DNA of 64,000 nucleotides, from positions 3,705,900 through 3,769,899 of the forward strand of contig CM049322.1 in NCBI GenBank assembly GCA_026874595.1. Reading direction: 5' to 3'. The notes under the pieces are model-generated. The model saw nothing but the letters and a program-made list of their open reading frames with translations, searched no databases and was not told where the DNA came from. This document shows positions 33,725 through 46,473 of this stretch, in pieces (position 1 is the first letter of the stretch; each line of letters starts with the position of its first letter). This DNA comes from Sipunculus nudus (Eukaryota > Annelida > Sipuncula > Golfingiida > Sipunculidae). The position numbers and the translations under genes were made by a program.

Positions 33725-33840
33725 AGCCAATCAGCGAACGTTATTGCCGGACTGAAAACGAGGCCAAGTAAACACACGTGGAGGTCGGACATCAGGTCGG
33801 ACATTCCTGACACGTGTGTAAACTTTCATCTATAAATGCT
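33725..33840 (+). promoter_or_regulatory. Promoter-like cluster: CCAAT box, two CACGTG boxes and TATA box
   Basis: AGCCAATCAGCG at 33725-33736 is a full NF-Y consensus. CACGTG occurs at 33775 and 33811. TATAAAT lies at about 33831, roughly 100 bases after the CCAAT box, which is normal spacing for a plus-strand RNA polymerase II promoter. No gene is recognised downstream, so a non-coding RNA, a distant exon or chance are all open. Confidence 0.3.
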
Positions 33841-33859
33841 CGATGGACCTCTCATAATA

Positions 33860-35590
33860 AATATGTTTTATTTTAATACGGTCGAGGCATATGTTGATAA
33901 ATTTTTATAAAAGTTACCCCAGGTATCATTCAAAGTATAACAGCAATCTGTTTTCTTCCTTCTCTTCGTAATAAAATCACAAGACGAGGAGAAACGCAGG
34001 GATGGGACAAGGCAGGCCCGATTTGGCCCTGTCATATATTGAGTCCATAATGACACATGAAATTTTCAGTTAGTCAAAAGACGCAGTCTATATGATCCTA
34101 TATACCATCTATTGGTAAACACTGGCCTGTAACTAGTGCTAAAAAGTGTTACATTTTCCCCACACAAGCGCTTCCCTCTTTAAAGTTAATGGGTATAAAC
34201 AAAATGTATCAATCTTGGCCCTGTCGAATCAGAGCGTCTCTCACTCCCATGTGTTCATGTGCATGCGATGATATGCAGTATTCATGTGTTCGTATGCATG
34301 CGACGATATGCTATCTCCTGTTACCAAAAATGTATTTGATATATCTCTGGTAAAAGGTCAGTAACTTTTATTGACGAGTATACAAGTTTAATTGTATAGC
34401 CCTCTGCTTTATATTGTAACCATGTCGACAATTTACATAACAGTGTGCATTTATTGGCACTCAAAGATGCAAGACGGCTATTATTGCCTTACTGATTACT
34501 GGTGTTAGAACTTAACAACTCACAGACATGTTGGTGTGATAAAAGCGCGAACTCAGATTTTAGTGATCGACCTAGATCTTCTGATTGTTCAATTGACAAA
34601 AAAAAAATACAAAAAATCGTCAAGAAACTACCGAAAGACAAAGGTACAATCTTGAATCATAGAGCTGTTCTTTAATAAAATTAATATGTGTAACTGTCGG
34701 CTATATAAAAGGTATAATGTTTATATTTTTCACAAAAATTTGGTCCGTTCATTTGTCTGTTATTTACAAAACTTAATATATTTAGTGATCACATAGCTTG
34801 TTGATTTTTTTATTATATAAAACAATAATAATATTGCATTCTATGGCCTCATATGTATCCTGCTGGGGGGGGGGGGGGGGGGCAGGGGGGTTTAAGAAAG
34901 AGAAGGGGAAAATGCTATTTTTTTATCTAGTAGTAAAAAAAAAGAGATAAAAAATTCATATATGTTATTATAATCCATTTGGAATCAGACATTATGACAG
35001 CCATGAGTCATAATTAGAAAATAATCCTTAAGATGTTCCTGTTCACTTCAACAATAAACAAGATACAATTTTTCACTGACAATATGTGTTAACACCTATT
35101 ATGTACATTTCATTGAAATGGAGTGAGAAATTGTTAAAAATTAATTCACAGTTCATTTACGCTATAAATATAATGATGCATTACACCAGAATATAAAACA
35201 AATACTTGTAAGTTATAATAACTAAGTGAAACGGTATTTACTTTCAATGACTGAATTGTAAAGAAATGAAATAAATACACCATTAAACATTAATGGTTCT
35301 TATCTTCATGAAGATAATATTTTGATGTGTCACAGTGTCTTTTATACTAAACAAATACCAGAGGTATGTCACAAATGGAGCATCACTTCTCCTTGACATA
35401 TACACAATATATTTATATTATTACATGCATGAGTCACTGACTCTGAGTGTTTAAAGGAAGATTCTAAAAATTATTGCCACAGGTTGCCTAAACTGACAGA
35501 ACAGCAGATTTTCTATAATAATGCACATGTATAAAATAAAACAGTTAATTAGCACACACACACCCTCACACATTAACACAAAAGTTTATA
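33860..35590. other. Intergenic, AT-rich, nothing coding
   Basis: Contains a 36-bp near-tandem pair near 34248-34315 (catgtg...gcatgcgatgatatgc) and a poly-G tract. No gene supported. Confidence 0.35.
34865..34882 (+). repeat. Poly-G tract
   Basis: 18 G followed by caGGGGGG. Confidence 0.9.
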
Positions 35591-35592
35591 TA

Positions 35593-35768
35593 CAGGCAGA
35601 TCCAGAGGGCGTGGGGGAGGGGTTGAGCCCAACAACCTTTCTTCAGAATTTTAAACTATTTTTCTGGCCTGCATGGACCCGTCACATTCTGGAGCAGGGG
35701 ACCTTTTATAGGTTTCTTATTAGTCTTCCTGGGTTGGACCCTCCCCTTTACAATCCCTTGATTCGCCC

Positions 35769-35771
<3 letters not shown>
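35593..35771. mobile_element. Short hAT-like MITE
   Basis: Ends CAGGCAGATCCAGAGGG and (reverse complement) CAGGGGCGAATCAAGGG resemble the hAT terminal type CAGGGGCGGATCC. 179 bp, flanked by TA-rich sequence that could hide an 8-bp target duplication. Confidence 0.5.

Positions 35772-35823
<52 letters not shown>
35772..35823. repeat. (TA)n microsatellite
   Basis: About 26 TA units directly abutting the MITE end. Confidence 0.95.
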
Positions 35824-35827
<4 letters not shown>

Positions 35828-35829
35828 GT

Positions 35830-36270
35830 GCACTTGTCCCACCACATCTTTTAAAACAATACAAAAGACTTAAGGACCTTCATAAATAATATCTATATCA
35901 CACATGCAATTAAATTTCTTCTTGTACACACATCTTTCTTCCTGTGTATAAACAGGAGGCTTCCTATTAAAAACATCAATATACATGCAATATTTTATAA
36001 TAATTTCAATTTCAGTTTTATTTCATAATTTTCTCAGAATATTAAATTTTATATATAAGAAAACACGTTGTGATGTTCACACACCATATCTGTGATTTTA
36101 CTTGCCCTTCAATAATTTATTGTTTGAATACTGGTATTGACACTTGTTCGATTATTATTATTTATTTTAATTAGATGACCAATTATAACTAACTTTCAAA
36201 GGTTATAAGATCTCTGCTTGAGCAATACATATTTAAGCGAGGCTTCATTTAATGTTTATAAAAAATGAGT
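35830..36270. other. AT-rich intergenic, nothing recognised
   Basis: No feature supported. Confidence 0.35.
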
Positions 36271-36272
36271 TG

Positions 36273-36292
36273 CCCCCCCCCCCCCCCCCCCC
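36273..36292 (+). repeat. Poly-C tract
   Basis: 20 C. Confidence 0.95.
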
Positions 36293-36819
36293 ATATCCAA
36301 TGACAGCATATATGTCGCTTTAACTTGTATGGAGCAACACTTTTTACGTTGTCATCTTTAATTTTTTTATGAAACTGCACCCTATGTCATAGACAAATAT
36401 TTTAATAACTGTTACTTTGTTGTTTTTCAAATTTGTTCTGCTAGACTTGAACAATGTGTAAATTTTAACCAATCGCTGAGGTGTCAAGGCTGATGAGAGG
36501 GGTCAGCTGATTCGTTCTCTGACACCAGCCGTATCGAGCAGAAACGGGCGCAAATTCATCAAACTTCTCAATTTTATATTTAAAACATCTCTGTAGCCTA
36601 CATATGTACACTTTTAACCTAAGGGTGCTTTCTTGGTAAAATTAATACCGTTTTTAAGCCTGGTGCGATATACGGCTGAAGTGCAGGTTCCACGTGTATA
36701 AGAAGCACGCTTTTTTGGTTTAATGTCCTACCTAGCAACCGTATCCAAGGTGGGCGGAGCTAACTCGTCCATGCCGTCACGTCAATTAAGCTAGAAAGAC
36801 GTAACCCCCTTCCAATGGA

Positions 36820-36840
36820 CCCCCCCCCCCCCCCCCCCCC
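36820..36840 (+). repeat. Poly-C tract
   Basis: 21 C, in a locally GC-richer stretch. Confidence 0.95.
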
Positions 36841-37023
36841 GGTACACGCCGTGTCTTTGCACGCTTCTTGCAAAAGGCCTATATTTAGTAATTTCCATCG
36901 AAGATTATTTTTCTTCTCCTTATGTGTTTTTCGACAGTCAGGTCAAAATGACACAATATCAATACCACTCTTGCTGTAATCTTGTAGTAGCTTTTCACAA
37001 GCTCAGCAATAGGCGTAATAAGA

Positions 37024-37039
37024 GTCTCTCTCTCTCTCT

Positions 37040-37076
<37 letters not shown>
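37024..37076. repeat. Compound (CT)n(TA)n microsatellite
   Basis: CT run followed directly by a TA run. Confidence 0.95.
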
Positions 37077-37077
<1 letters not shown>

Positions 37078-37215
37078 CCTAACCATATACATTTTTATCT
37101 AGTAAAGATGACTTAGAGGCCTCACAGCATGCCTGACTGAACCATATTCTAAAAGATTGGTAGATGCGGGTGGAAAGTGGGGGGCCGGGATGTTATCTCC
37201 GGGAAACAATTTCTG

Positions 37216-37219
<4 letters not shown>

Positions 37220-37283
<64 letters not shown>
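37220..37283. repeat. (TA)n microsatellite, long
   Basis: About 31 TA units. Confidence 0.95.
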
Positions 37284-37286
<3 letters not shown>

Positions 37287-37759
37287 ACCTTAATCATCGC
37301 AGCACTGTTGTGAATAGATTCTTTAAAAAAATACACAAGGGCTTAAAGGTTTGATTAATTAAACATCTGAGGTGTGCGCGCCTCTATGGAATTTATAAAT
37401 AGGGATGCGATGTGAATACACATTTAGAGGGAAACTTAATGTTATGTATGGCACCGGCGCCAGTATAGGCAGCCCATAAATATGAATAATACCAGGTAAG
37501 GCTGGCTCACTTTTATAGTAATTGTAAATGAGTTCGCCCCGTAAAATGTTTTAATCAACTGTCACCTGTGCCGCGATAATATAACTGCAGGCTTTGTATC
37601 TGTATAAATCACGTAACTTCAGGAAATAATTGGCCTTAAGCCCTGACTCCTCCATATGTAAGGCCCGAACGTCACCATTTAAGTGCCACAAGGCCAAACT
37701 ATGTAATATTTGATAACTATATAGGTACATCGTAAAGCGGCTCTAAGCCAAGTCTGTGT

Positions 37760-37762
<3 letters not shown>

Positions 37763-37805
<43 letters not shown>
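37763..37805. repeat. (TA)n microsatellite
   Basis: About 21 TA units. Confidence 0.95.
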
Positions 37806-37807
<2 letters not shown>

Positions 37808-38158
37808 TACCTGGCCAGATGCATAATGAAAATATTTTCTCTCATCTAGAATACATTTATTCTTAGGTCTCATATTTTCACTCTCTCGTAATGAGAGAGA
37901 CAAAACACCGAGTACTCGATATTAAATTTTCTTCAATATTACAATCGGGTGGATTCGTCTGCCGCCCATTTATTTAAATATATCTTCGTAATAAATAACC
38001 GAGACGTTATCGGGCTCAGACCATGTTTGGGCCAGATGGATTATAAAGTCGGTGAATGATCCAGTCTTAATAGTTGTTGCCATATTTATATAATAAATGT
38101 TTTGTATTTTTTATATGTTTAACGCAAATTTTGTTCACCAGCACTGAGCACAGTCGAA

Positions 38159-38196
<38 letters not shown>

Positions 38197-38204
38197 ATAT
38201 ATAT
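38159..38204. repeat. (TA)n microsatellite with one interruption
   Basis: TA run broken by one ttta. Confidence 0.95.
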
Positions 38205-39490
38205 GTTTAGTAAAAACTATAGTCCCTGTTAAATGGACGAAATAAGAAACAAATATGAAAATACCCTTTTTTAACAAACCCAGAACGTCGTAACTGTTGA
38301 GTTTTTATGCACGTTTTTTATAATTTCAATATTGGCTGCTCCTCCTTCGACGGTTTGGTCCCGCCATGGGCGCGTAAAGCATTTTTAGTTGATATCAAGG
38401 AGATTACAGGTGAGAGACTGGTTGTGTCGAATGTTTCTGACGGGGGTCATAAAACTTGCTGCTTACAGGCACACAGAGATGCCGCTGATAAGCGCGGCGC
38501 TAATTGATACAGCATGAGAGACCCCAATCGGCGTGGCTTCGGAACGTCTCGTTAATTACCGGCTGAGCTAAACATGGGCGATAATACGAGAACAACACTG
38601 TCAGTGACAGAGTGGGCGATGGCTCACTGTTATCCATCAAAATGAAAGTCATCCGGTCATAAGCGTCAAAATAATTAGATATCGACGGAATACTTTAATA
38701 CATGGCTAATTATTTATATATATCAGAAGTATGGGAACTGATGTAAATTTTTATAATTTCGAAGTTATTCAGGGAAAGTAAGGTTTACACTGACCAGTCA
38801 TCCGTCATGAATCACGGCAGATATTAATGCAGAGTGACAGCATCTATCCCAAAATCGATCCAGTGATTCCTCAATACAAGAACTTTCTAGATATAGTTGT
38901 ATCCCAAAATTTTTGACAAAACAAACCCTTTGCGCATTCCTATTTCCGGTCAATGTTATTCCAGTGATTTACCGCTCCGTTACCGGATATATCGCTCTCT
39001 GCTTCAGCGAGCTACAGCGGACCGCGGAGGTAACATCTAGCAGACTCGCTTTATCAAAGGCCCTGCCGCCACTGCGCCTGACACCGCGGCACTATAGGCG
39101 CACAGTAGAGTTAATGGGCTTATCAGGTCTTAGCGCACGACTGACACTCGAGGCTCCTGACAGTTTATATTCCAGTCTGTAATCTCCTTGGTCGATATGA
39201 AGAGAAATATGACGTATAAAGAAATTAAGGAGCATCTTGAAGTGTATTAAAGCGATACACTTACAAATCTTATAACGTCAGGGCCTGTATTTACATATCA
39301 TATAACATCAGAGCCTTTACTTATACATTCAATGAAACTTTATTTTTTTAATGATTATTCATTAAACAGAATATTCTACATATATATGCAATAAGCTCTA
39401 CCAGGGGGTAATTACCCGGGGGTAATTATTCGGAGGAGGGCCGGTACTTGTCTCTGGGAAATTGTCGCATCTCCTGTGTTCATTTAAGGC
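38205..39490. other. Non-repetitive intergenic stretch
   Basis: Relatively CpG-containing (for example 38340-38620 and 38930-39180), without transposon words. Short open frames here have no recognisable domains. Confidence 0.3.
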
Positions 39491-39491
39491 A

Positions 39492-39590
39492 CACACACAT
39501 GTACACACACACACACACTTATATATATATATATATATATTGAGAGAGAGAGAGAGAGACAGAGGGAGAGATAGAGAGAGAGAGAGAGTG
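39492..39590. repeat. Compound microsatellite (CA)n(TA)n(GA)n
   Basis: acacac run, then tatata, then gagaga with minor interruptions. Confidence 0.95.
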
Positions 39591-39599
39591 AAGGGTAGC

Positions 39600-41040
39600 G
39601 CATTAAACCCCTGGACCGGGCCTATCAGTTCCATATTTACTTTTCTCTCTGTTTACAGCCTGTCCCCGTCACCCCTACAGTGAATACTCATGATCCCAAA
39701 TATATTTTATTTTTGTACATAATACTGTCGCATCATTGTTTAGAGAAAATGGTGGAAAACGGACACAGACTGCTTGACGTCATAAATTAACCCTCATATT
39801 TCTAATTATAGCATAAAGAAATAAGAAATCAATATTTATGCGACCAATTACGAGGAATTGTATTACTCTGTGGTAAAAGTCTAGTATTTGCAGACCTGTG
39901 TACGGACAATTTGTATATTTGACAAAGACGACTTGTAAAGTCCTGTCAGGCTCTCCGGTCACGCACACTCACAGAACACTGAAGACTGGATAGATGATGT
40001 GATTATTTAATTGAAAGTTGATGGTATATGGTTTTACACTTCGCATTTACAATCAGTTTGTTGATCCCATGGTATCATCAACCGGCAAATGAAATGTCCT
40101 GCTCCCCCCCCCCCCCCCACCCGACCAGATCGGGAGTTCCGTGTCGGCTGGCTGGGAGTCAACTCTACTTCCCGTCAAAAACCCGCTATTCCCTATATAG
40201 TTGTCCCCTTAATATATCTATGGTTTGTACATCTCAGACCGATATTGGTTCAATTTGCCTGTCAGTCATAAATGGCCTGTTAATGATATTTAATTCAGTA
40301 TCAAATTTCAATATTTCATCCTTGTAGTTTGCTTACTCACAACTCAGTGCACCCCCAGGCATTAAAAGGCATCAAGATACATCACAAATATTCTCTAGTC
40401 CCGCATCAAATATACTTCTAGCGGCGATAACGTTATTACATAACCCCCTGCCTTGCCGGCAAGGCTCTCTTATTTGAAAGGTCAATACTCATACTTTAGG
40501 GATAATCCCTAAACTGGCACTCCCCAATGATAAGTTGACTTTTATGAAATGCATTCAAATATTCACACATACATAATGGAACATAAAATAGAAATTCAAC
40601 ATTCAGTCAAACATTGTGTATTGGAACTCTACAGGCCAAGTGAGGTCGCCTTACACTCTTAGGGCTATTCCAAATAAAGTCGATGGAGTCAGGGCAGTGG
40701 CTTTTACTTGTTAATAAAATTATCTATAAAAATTGACTTATTTATATATATGTTTTAAACAAACAAAGACAGGGTACATATATGTTAATATTTTCCACTG
40801 ACAAATATTAACAAATGTATGGAAGTAATGTAGGTATAAAATGAAGCTGTCTTTGTCAGGCCGTCTTCCTGGGGTGAGAATTTAGGCAAACACCGGGCCA
40901 TAGCCACGTCATATACCGATCGTTAACGTTATAATTGATCTAAACATAACTGGTTAAATGACATCAGGTCACTGACTACATAATCAACTAATTATATATA
41001 TATATAATTTACAAATTGACTGATTTTACACATTGACTGT
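39600..41040. other. Intergenic, nothing recognised
   Basis: A C14 tract lies at about 40105-40118. No gene or clear mobile element supported. Confidence 0.35.
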
Positions 41041-41043
41041 AAC

Positions 41044-41101
<58 letters not shown>
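41044..41101. repeat. (TA)n microsatellite
   Basis: About 27 TA units with one interruption. Confidence 0.95.
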
Positions 41102-41104
<3 letters not shown>

Positions 41105-41394
41105 TGGTAGGGATTTTAAAAGCAAAATCATTGGTTGAAAAATTAATCGAATATTATATGTACTTTCTATATTAACTAAAAATCAGCTGTAGGCTAGTAC
41201 CCCTATAAAGAGTGTGACATGTACATCGGTATTCATAATGAAACCAATAATCTTCTTGCATTCTAGGTCGACTTTCCATCGGATGATTGTTGGCTGGGCA
41301 AGGCTCCCATTTAATACTGTTCTTTACTTTGCGTTCATATATCTCTGACAGGATAAGATTCTTTGCATTAACATACGTAATCGTTTTTAATCGA

Positions 41395-42013
41395 TTATGC
41401 AAACATTGTCTTCTTCATCATCAGTCACAGCCTGCAAACATCCCCTCCCCTCACACATACACTCACCCACACTATAACGTCACTTCCATTACACTCAAAC
41501 ATTGTCTACTCCATCATCAGTCACAGCCTGCAAACATCCGCCCCCCCTCACACATACACTCACCCATGCTATAACGTCACGTGCATTACACTCAAACATT
41601 GTCTACTCCATCATCATTCACAGCCTGCAATCATCCCCCCTCTCCTCACACATACACTCCCCTATGCTATAACGTCACGTGCATTACACTCAAACATTGT
41701 CTACTCCATCAACAGTCACAGCCTGCAAACATGCCCCCCTCCCCTCACACATACACTCCCCCATGCTATAACGTTACGTGCATTACACTCAAACATTGTC
41801 TACTCCATCATCAGTCACAGCCTGCAAACATCCCCCCCCCCCCGACCCTCACACATCCCCTCCCCCACGCTATAACGTCACGTCCATTACACTCAAACAT
41901 TGTCTACTTCATCATCAGTCACAAACTGCAAAATACCCTCCCCCCCCTACACACATACACATACAGACACCCCATGCTATGACGTCACGTGCATTGCACT
42001 CAAACATTATCTA
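41395..42013 (+). repeat. 98-bp minisatellite, about seven units
   Basis: The anchor word 'cattacactcaaacattgtc' (or a close variant) recurs at about 41487, 41584, 41682, 41781, 41884 and 41992, spaced 98, 98, 99, 103 and 108 bp; a first partial unit starts near 41395. Spacing grows because the poly-C stretch in each unit lengthens. Most units contain 'taacgtcacgtgcatt'. The Pro/His-rich open frames across it are artefacts. Confidence 0.92.
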
Positions 42014-42890
42014 ATTCATAATGGAGACTTAAAAGGATGTTTAATTATGTTGATATTTGATACTATATATTGTCTTAAATGTATTTCAGTGAATGAATGT
42101 GGAATGTTGAGATATTGGTTGATTTAATTTGAAGGCGCGCTGAATGCGGATACAGGTGTTGGCGGAGGTATATGCGCTCTGTGAGTGCTTTCTAGTTCCT
42201 TTTGATTTGGTATGATTTTATACCACCACTTCCATGTCATTGTTATGACAGCCCTATCTATTTTGTGTCTTATATCATTTTTAATAAATTACTGTGAAAA
42301 AGTCCTTCGATTTTAATTAATTTCTAGTCTGAAGGTGGCACAACAAACGATACACAAAATCATATGTCCAATAAGAATTGTATATTGTATACTATTTGTT
42401 ATCCTCTCAGACGACTCCCCTTCAGGCTCACTAGGAAATCCAGTCTGTCTATTAAGGACTGTCATCACTATTCCTATAGTTTGGCCATTTATAATTCTAA
42501 ACAAAGCCTATTATGATTAGTATGTTTTTATATCCTCCCTGAAATCTAATTCGCATCTAATACTAGTTGGTCTGTGGTACAATGGTACAAGCCCCGCAGA
42601 CTTGAGTGAATGTGGAATTAGGGGTCATGACTTGGGAAGGGGGGGGGGGAGAGAATCCTCTTTACGGTTCCCCCCCTTTCCAGACCAAACTCTGTTATTT
42701 TTTTAAACGGCTCGTCACACTGCGTGCCTGTGTTTCACTCGCATACATGTCATTATGAAATGTGCGGTTTATACATCAATGGACCGGTCCAGGAAGTCTC
42801 ATAAGAAAACCTAAAAAATCCCAAGATCCAGTATGGGAGGGATCCAGGCCTAGGCCTGCTTTCTAGATTAACAACATTTAATAAGTATTA
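42014..42890. other. Intergenic, nothing recognised
   Basis: Weak A-box-like word at 42566 but no B box. No gene supported. Confidence 0.35.
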
Positions 42891-43034
42891 CCCCCCCCCC
42901 CCCCATTAATGCGTTGTCATTGTATGTATATTACATAAATAAAAATACATACATGCATATAATATATATAGGCCCATATATATTATAGGAATAATGGGAG
43001 ACCCGGCACATTCTGACCCCCCCCCCCCCCCCCC
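42891..43034 (+). repeat. Two poly-C tracts
   Basis: C14 at about 42891-42904 and C18 at about 43017-43034. Confidence 0.9.
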
Positions 43035-43340
43035 ATCCCGGTATGTAAAATCCCGGATACGCGTCAGGTGTGACGTGAATAATAAAAATAGGTAGAATTT
43101 TGCTAAAAAAAAAACAGAACTTTACATATTTCTCAGTCACAAAACTATGATCGATACCACATAACATGAACGTGGATATTATATCAGCGAAAATGCATGA
43201 TACACTTGGAATTTAAATAGCACGGTGTTTAATACACAGAATACTTGATCTTGGTATTCTTCAAAGCGATAATTAATATCATTTGGCTCAAATCACAACA
43301 ACAGACAATATATATTTTGAGAGCATCCCCCACCAACTCT

Positions 43341-43354
43341 ACCCCCCCCCCCCC
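43341..43354 (+). repeat. Poly-C tract
   Basis: About 14 C. Confidence 0.85.
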
Positions 43355-43400
43355 GCTAATGTGGGCAAGGCCAGTAGTAATGCTTTAATTGTATTCGGTT

Positions 43401-43404
<4 letters not shown>

Positions 43405-43456
<52 letters not shown>
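43405..43456. repeat. (TA)n microsatellite
   Basis: About 26 TA units beside the left end of the following element. Confidence 0.95.
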
Positions 43457-43459
<3 letters not shown>

Positions 43460-43461
<2 letters not shown>

Positions 43462-44610
43462 GTGAAGCCCGCTTATTGGCATATCGGTGGTGCATGCATA
43501 AAGTATGATAATAACCGGGATGTGACATTATCCGGGCTTCAACATCGATGTACTTTTGAGTCCTAGAAGAAGAGTAAGTCTCGTATGATATTAAATAAAC
43601 CGTCAACAAACAGGAAACAGGAATGTTTATGAATATTTTTATTGCACAACGGCATATCAAATAACGTTTATGCACACCTGAAAATTTATTTCCTGCAAGT
43701 TTTATGCCTCAAGCCGCAATAACTGAAAAAAAATCCGACTTGCCAACAGAAAGAGACGTAGCGTCTGGGTCATGAGGTAAAATTTCGGGAAATATGCGGC
43801 ACAGTTATAACGTTATTTGTAACAAACTATTTTACTAAATAATTCTTTGCCTGACTATTGCGCCTTATTTTCCGGACATCTTATTAATGACCCAAACTTC
43901 CCTGATCGTCTTTATGATTGGACTGTTCAGGGAGCGGACATCGTCATGCCATTGTCAACTTTATGAAATTTCGCCGCGATTGAGATTTTTGACCGGATAT
44001 CTCCTCCAGTGCTCACAAATCCTCGAGCTTTCCGTTGACCCTTAAAGGGGACTTCCAGTCGTAAGCAACGTTTAGAGCTTGTGCTTTATTTCATCTCGGC
44101 GAAATGTCACTGAAGTTTAAACCGTGGCCTTTCAAAGGCCAGAAGTTAATTATGTAAGATGTGTGATCGTAAACATCGCCCTTGTTAATGTACGAAGAAA
44201 AGCAATGATCTGGATTACCGTGGAATCTTAAGATGTTAATGAGCTAAGTGACGAGGAGTGACTCGCATGCATCACTGCACTTGCCTGCCGGTGGGAGATG
44301 GGATCGTTTGATACGCCTGACCGATTACAGGCTCTTGGCCTCTTTGATCGACGTGTCGGCGTTTGATTTGATATTAACTGCTAACTTGTATCACTGTCAA
44401 GGGTTCCAAGCATGACAATAAACGGGATTATGACAATATTCCATGATATTAAACGGTCAGATTTACCATTGTTTATATAGGAAATGTTTTCGGATTTCAA
44501 ATTTATGTGGCGGTAAATGGTAGTAACAAGTCACTGAATGAACAAACAAAATATCATTTTTTCAAGCGGGATTTTCTATTAACCGATATGACACAAAGTG
44601 GGCTTCACTG
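43460..44610. mobile_element. Tc1/mariner-like non-autonomous element, about 1.15 kb
   Basis: Left end CAGTGAAGCCCGCTTATTGG...CATATCGGT and right end (reverse complement) CAGTGAAGCCCACTTTGTG...CATATCGGT match. The right end abuts TATATA and the left a TA-repeat stretch, fitting TA target preference. The interior looks non-repetitive and has no transposase. Confidence 0.65.
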
Positions 44611-44710
44611 TATATATATATCTCTCTCTGATGAATGCTATTTTATTCACAGTATTAAATATATTATTAGGAAATAAATTGTAAATAAAAAACAAATCAT
44701 GTATACCGGC

Positions 44711-44805
44711 CGGTAAATGGTAGTACAAGTCACTGAATGAACAAACAAAATATCATTTTTTCAGCGGGATTTTCTATTAACCGATATGACACAAAGTGGG
44801 CTTGA

Positions 44806-44808
<3 letters not shown>
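44711..44808 (+). repeat. Second copy of the element's right end
   Basis: Near-perfect direct repeat of 44511-44610 ('cggtaaatggtagta...' to 'gtgggctt.actg'), again followed by a TA run. Confidence 0.85.

Positions 44809-44852
<44 letters not shown>
44809..44852. repeat. (TA)n microsatellite
   Basis: About 21 TA units after the duplicated end. Confidence 0.95.
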
Positions 44853-44854
<2 letters not shown>

Positions 44855-44903
44855 CATGGATATAATTAAGAAAAGTATGAAATATTATATTTTTTCAAGT
44901 GTC

Positions 44904-44919
44904 CCCCCCCCCCCCCCCC
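44904..44919 (+). repeat. Poly-C tract
   Basis: About 16 C. Confidence 0.9.
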
Positions 44920-45029
44920 TCCGGTGATCATAGTCCGCCGCTCGCGGTGTCAATACTCCCGAGAACTAAAGAAACTAAAGAAGCTACATATTACCCGCTG
45001 CCAGGTTTGACCGTTTATGATATGTTTAG

Positions 45030-45089
45030 CCACCAGGTGGCGGGTCGGCGTCCCCTGCACAACACCATGACTGGCAGCCAATCAAACGG
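45030..45089 (+). promoter_or_regulatory. CTCF-like motif and CCAAT box
   Basis: CCACCAGGTGGCGGG at 45030-45044 fits the CTCF consensus well; AGCCAATCAAACGG at about 45076-45089 is NF-Y-like. No linked gene seen. Confidence 0.3.
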
Positions 45090-45099
45090 CCGTTGACAA

Positions 45100-46310
45100 A
45101 GATTAAAAAAGCAATGTTCCCTAAAGCTGTGAATATATAACGGTATATATATCCTTATGCCATGGGCCTAGACTGAACTCCAATCATACAGGCTAACGTT
45201 CCGGTAGTTCCTATGAGCATGCGCACGGACACTGCTGGACACATCTATGGAAGCAATGTCCTGCAGTCTGAATTCTAGACTCTGGCCTGAGCAATTTCTC
45301 TGGCACCGACAGACCTACCACAAGTCTAAAACATTTGCTTAGTTCTAGCATTTAGTAATACATATCAGTTTATTTGATTTTAATTGTGTACACATTTCTT
45401 CACTGGGTCCGAAAAGTTCTTATTTATTCACTTTTTCCGTGATATTTAAAAGGATTGCTTGTGGAATCAATTAATTCCTGACAAGTTTTGTTTAACATCT
45501 TTCAGGATCGTTAGAAAATATGATAATTAATTTTTACTTTTGTTTTAATGTCGTGAGCTGAATAACGTCTCCATCTGTCTGTAAGCCTGGCGAAATGGTT
45601 CTCATTTTTCAATATAGGAGGCGCCAGTGTATTCCTCACGAACAAAGCATGTTTTTCAACAGCACTGAAAAAACATAAGGGGTGGGACTTTGGTCCCCCT
45701 GGGCGTCTTGCCAGAGTCTTCCCTAAATAAATGCATGATATCATTAACGCCTTATGATTAGTAGGTGGGACTAATACACAGAAACACGGTTTGGCTTATA
45801 TGGAAGTGAGGGCCCCGGATGAAAACTTTGTTTACTTAAGGTTGGCGAGAAAACAGTAGCACGTGGGCGCTTTGAATATGGTGTTTAGTATATAATAATA
45901 TTGAAAAGTTAACACCTGTTTTTGGATTAAATAATCACGGTGCTGGTCTAAATTATCATTCCAATCCAACAAGTATAACTAAGAGTAGGTTAAACCCTGA
46001 TGTTGTGACCAAATTTAGCTTTAATGGGAAGATATCCATCATCTGTCCGACAGTGGCTGGGCCAGTATGGCGTATCTGTTCTGGTGTGGTATGCATGTCG
46101 TCACATCTCCTTAACATTGACAAGATGTCCAGCCCGTGGTCTTGTGATACATTTACATTTCATCTGAGGTTTAACAGCAGACTTTACGCTGATTACTCAT
46201 GTCGGTCTTTTAGAGGGTTCATGACACACGGACATCCTATCGGATCATGCAGCTTATTAACTGCTGATGATTATGCATCTGGTAACATTTAAATGCTTTA
46301 ATAAAACTTT
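45100..46310. other. Intergenic, nothing recognised
   Basis: Short open frames on both strands have no recognisable domain or splice context. Confidence 0.35.
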
Positions 46311-46319
46311 CAATGTTGG

Positions 46320-46390
46320 GTATACATGTATATATATTTATATAAATATGTTTGTATTTATATATATGTATATATATCTATTTATATATA

Positions 46391-46472
<82 letters not shown>
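46320..46472. repeat. Long compound TA-rich microsatellite
   Basis: Imperfect TA/TATG/TATT runs leading into about 48 TA units, the longest in the window. Confidence 0.95.

Positions 46473-46473
<1 letters not shown>

Noticed and set aside
41287-42127. Plus-strand Pro/His/Thr-rich frames
   Set aside because: Translations of the 98-bp minisatellite. The frame is lost whenever the poly-C length changes.
42560-42640. tRNA-like sequence starting TCTGTGGTACAATGG
   Set aside because: A-box-like word present but no B box at the right distance.
45511-45744. 77-residue minus-strand frame
   Set aside because: No recognisable family; length within chance expectation for this much sequence.
46005-46292. 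95-residue plus-strand frame
   Set aside because: No domain, composition like the surrounding non-coding DNA, no partner exons.
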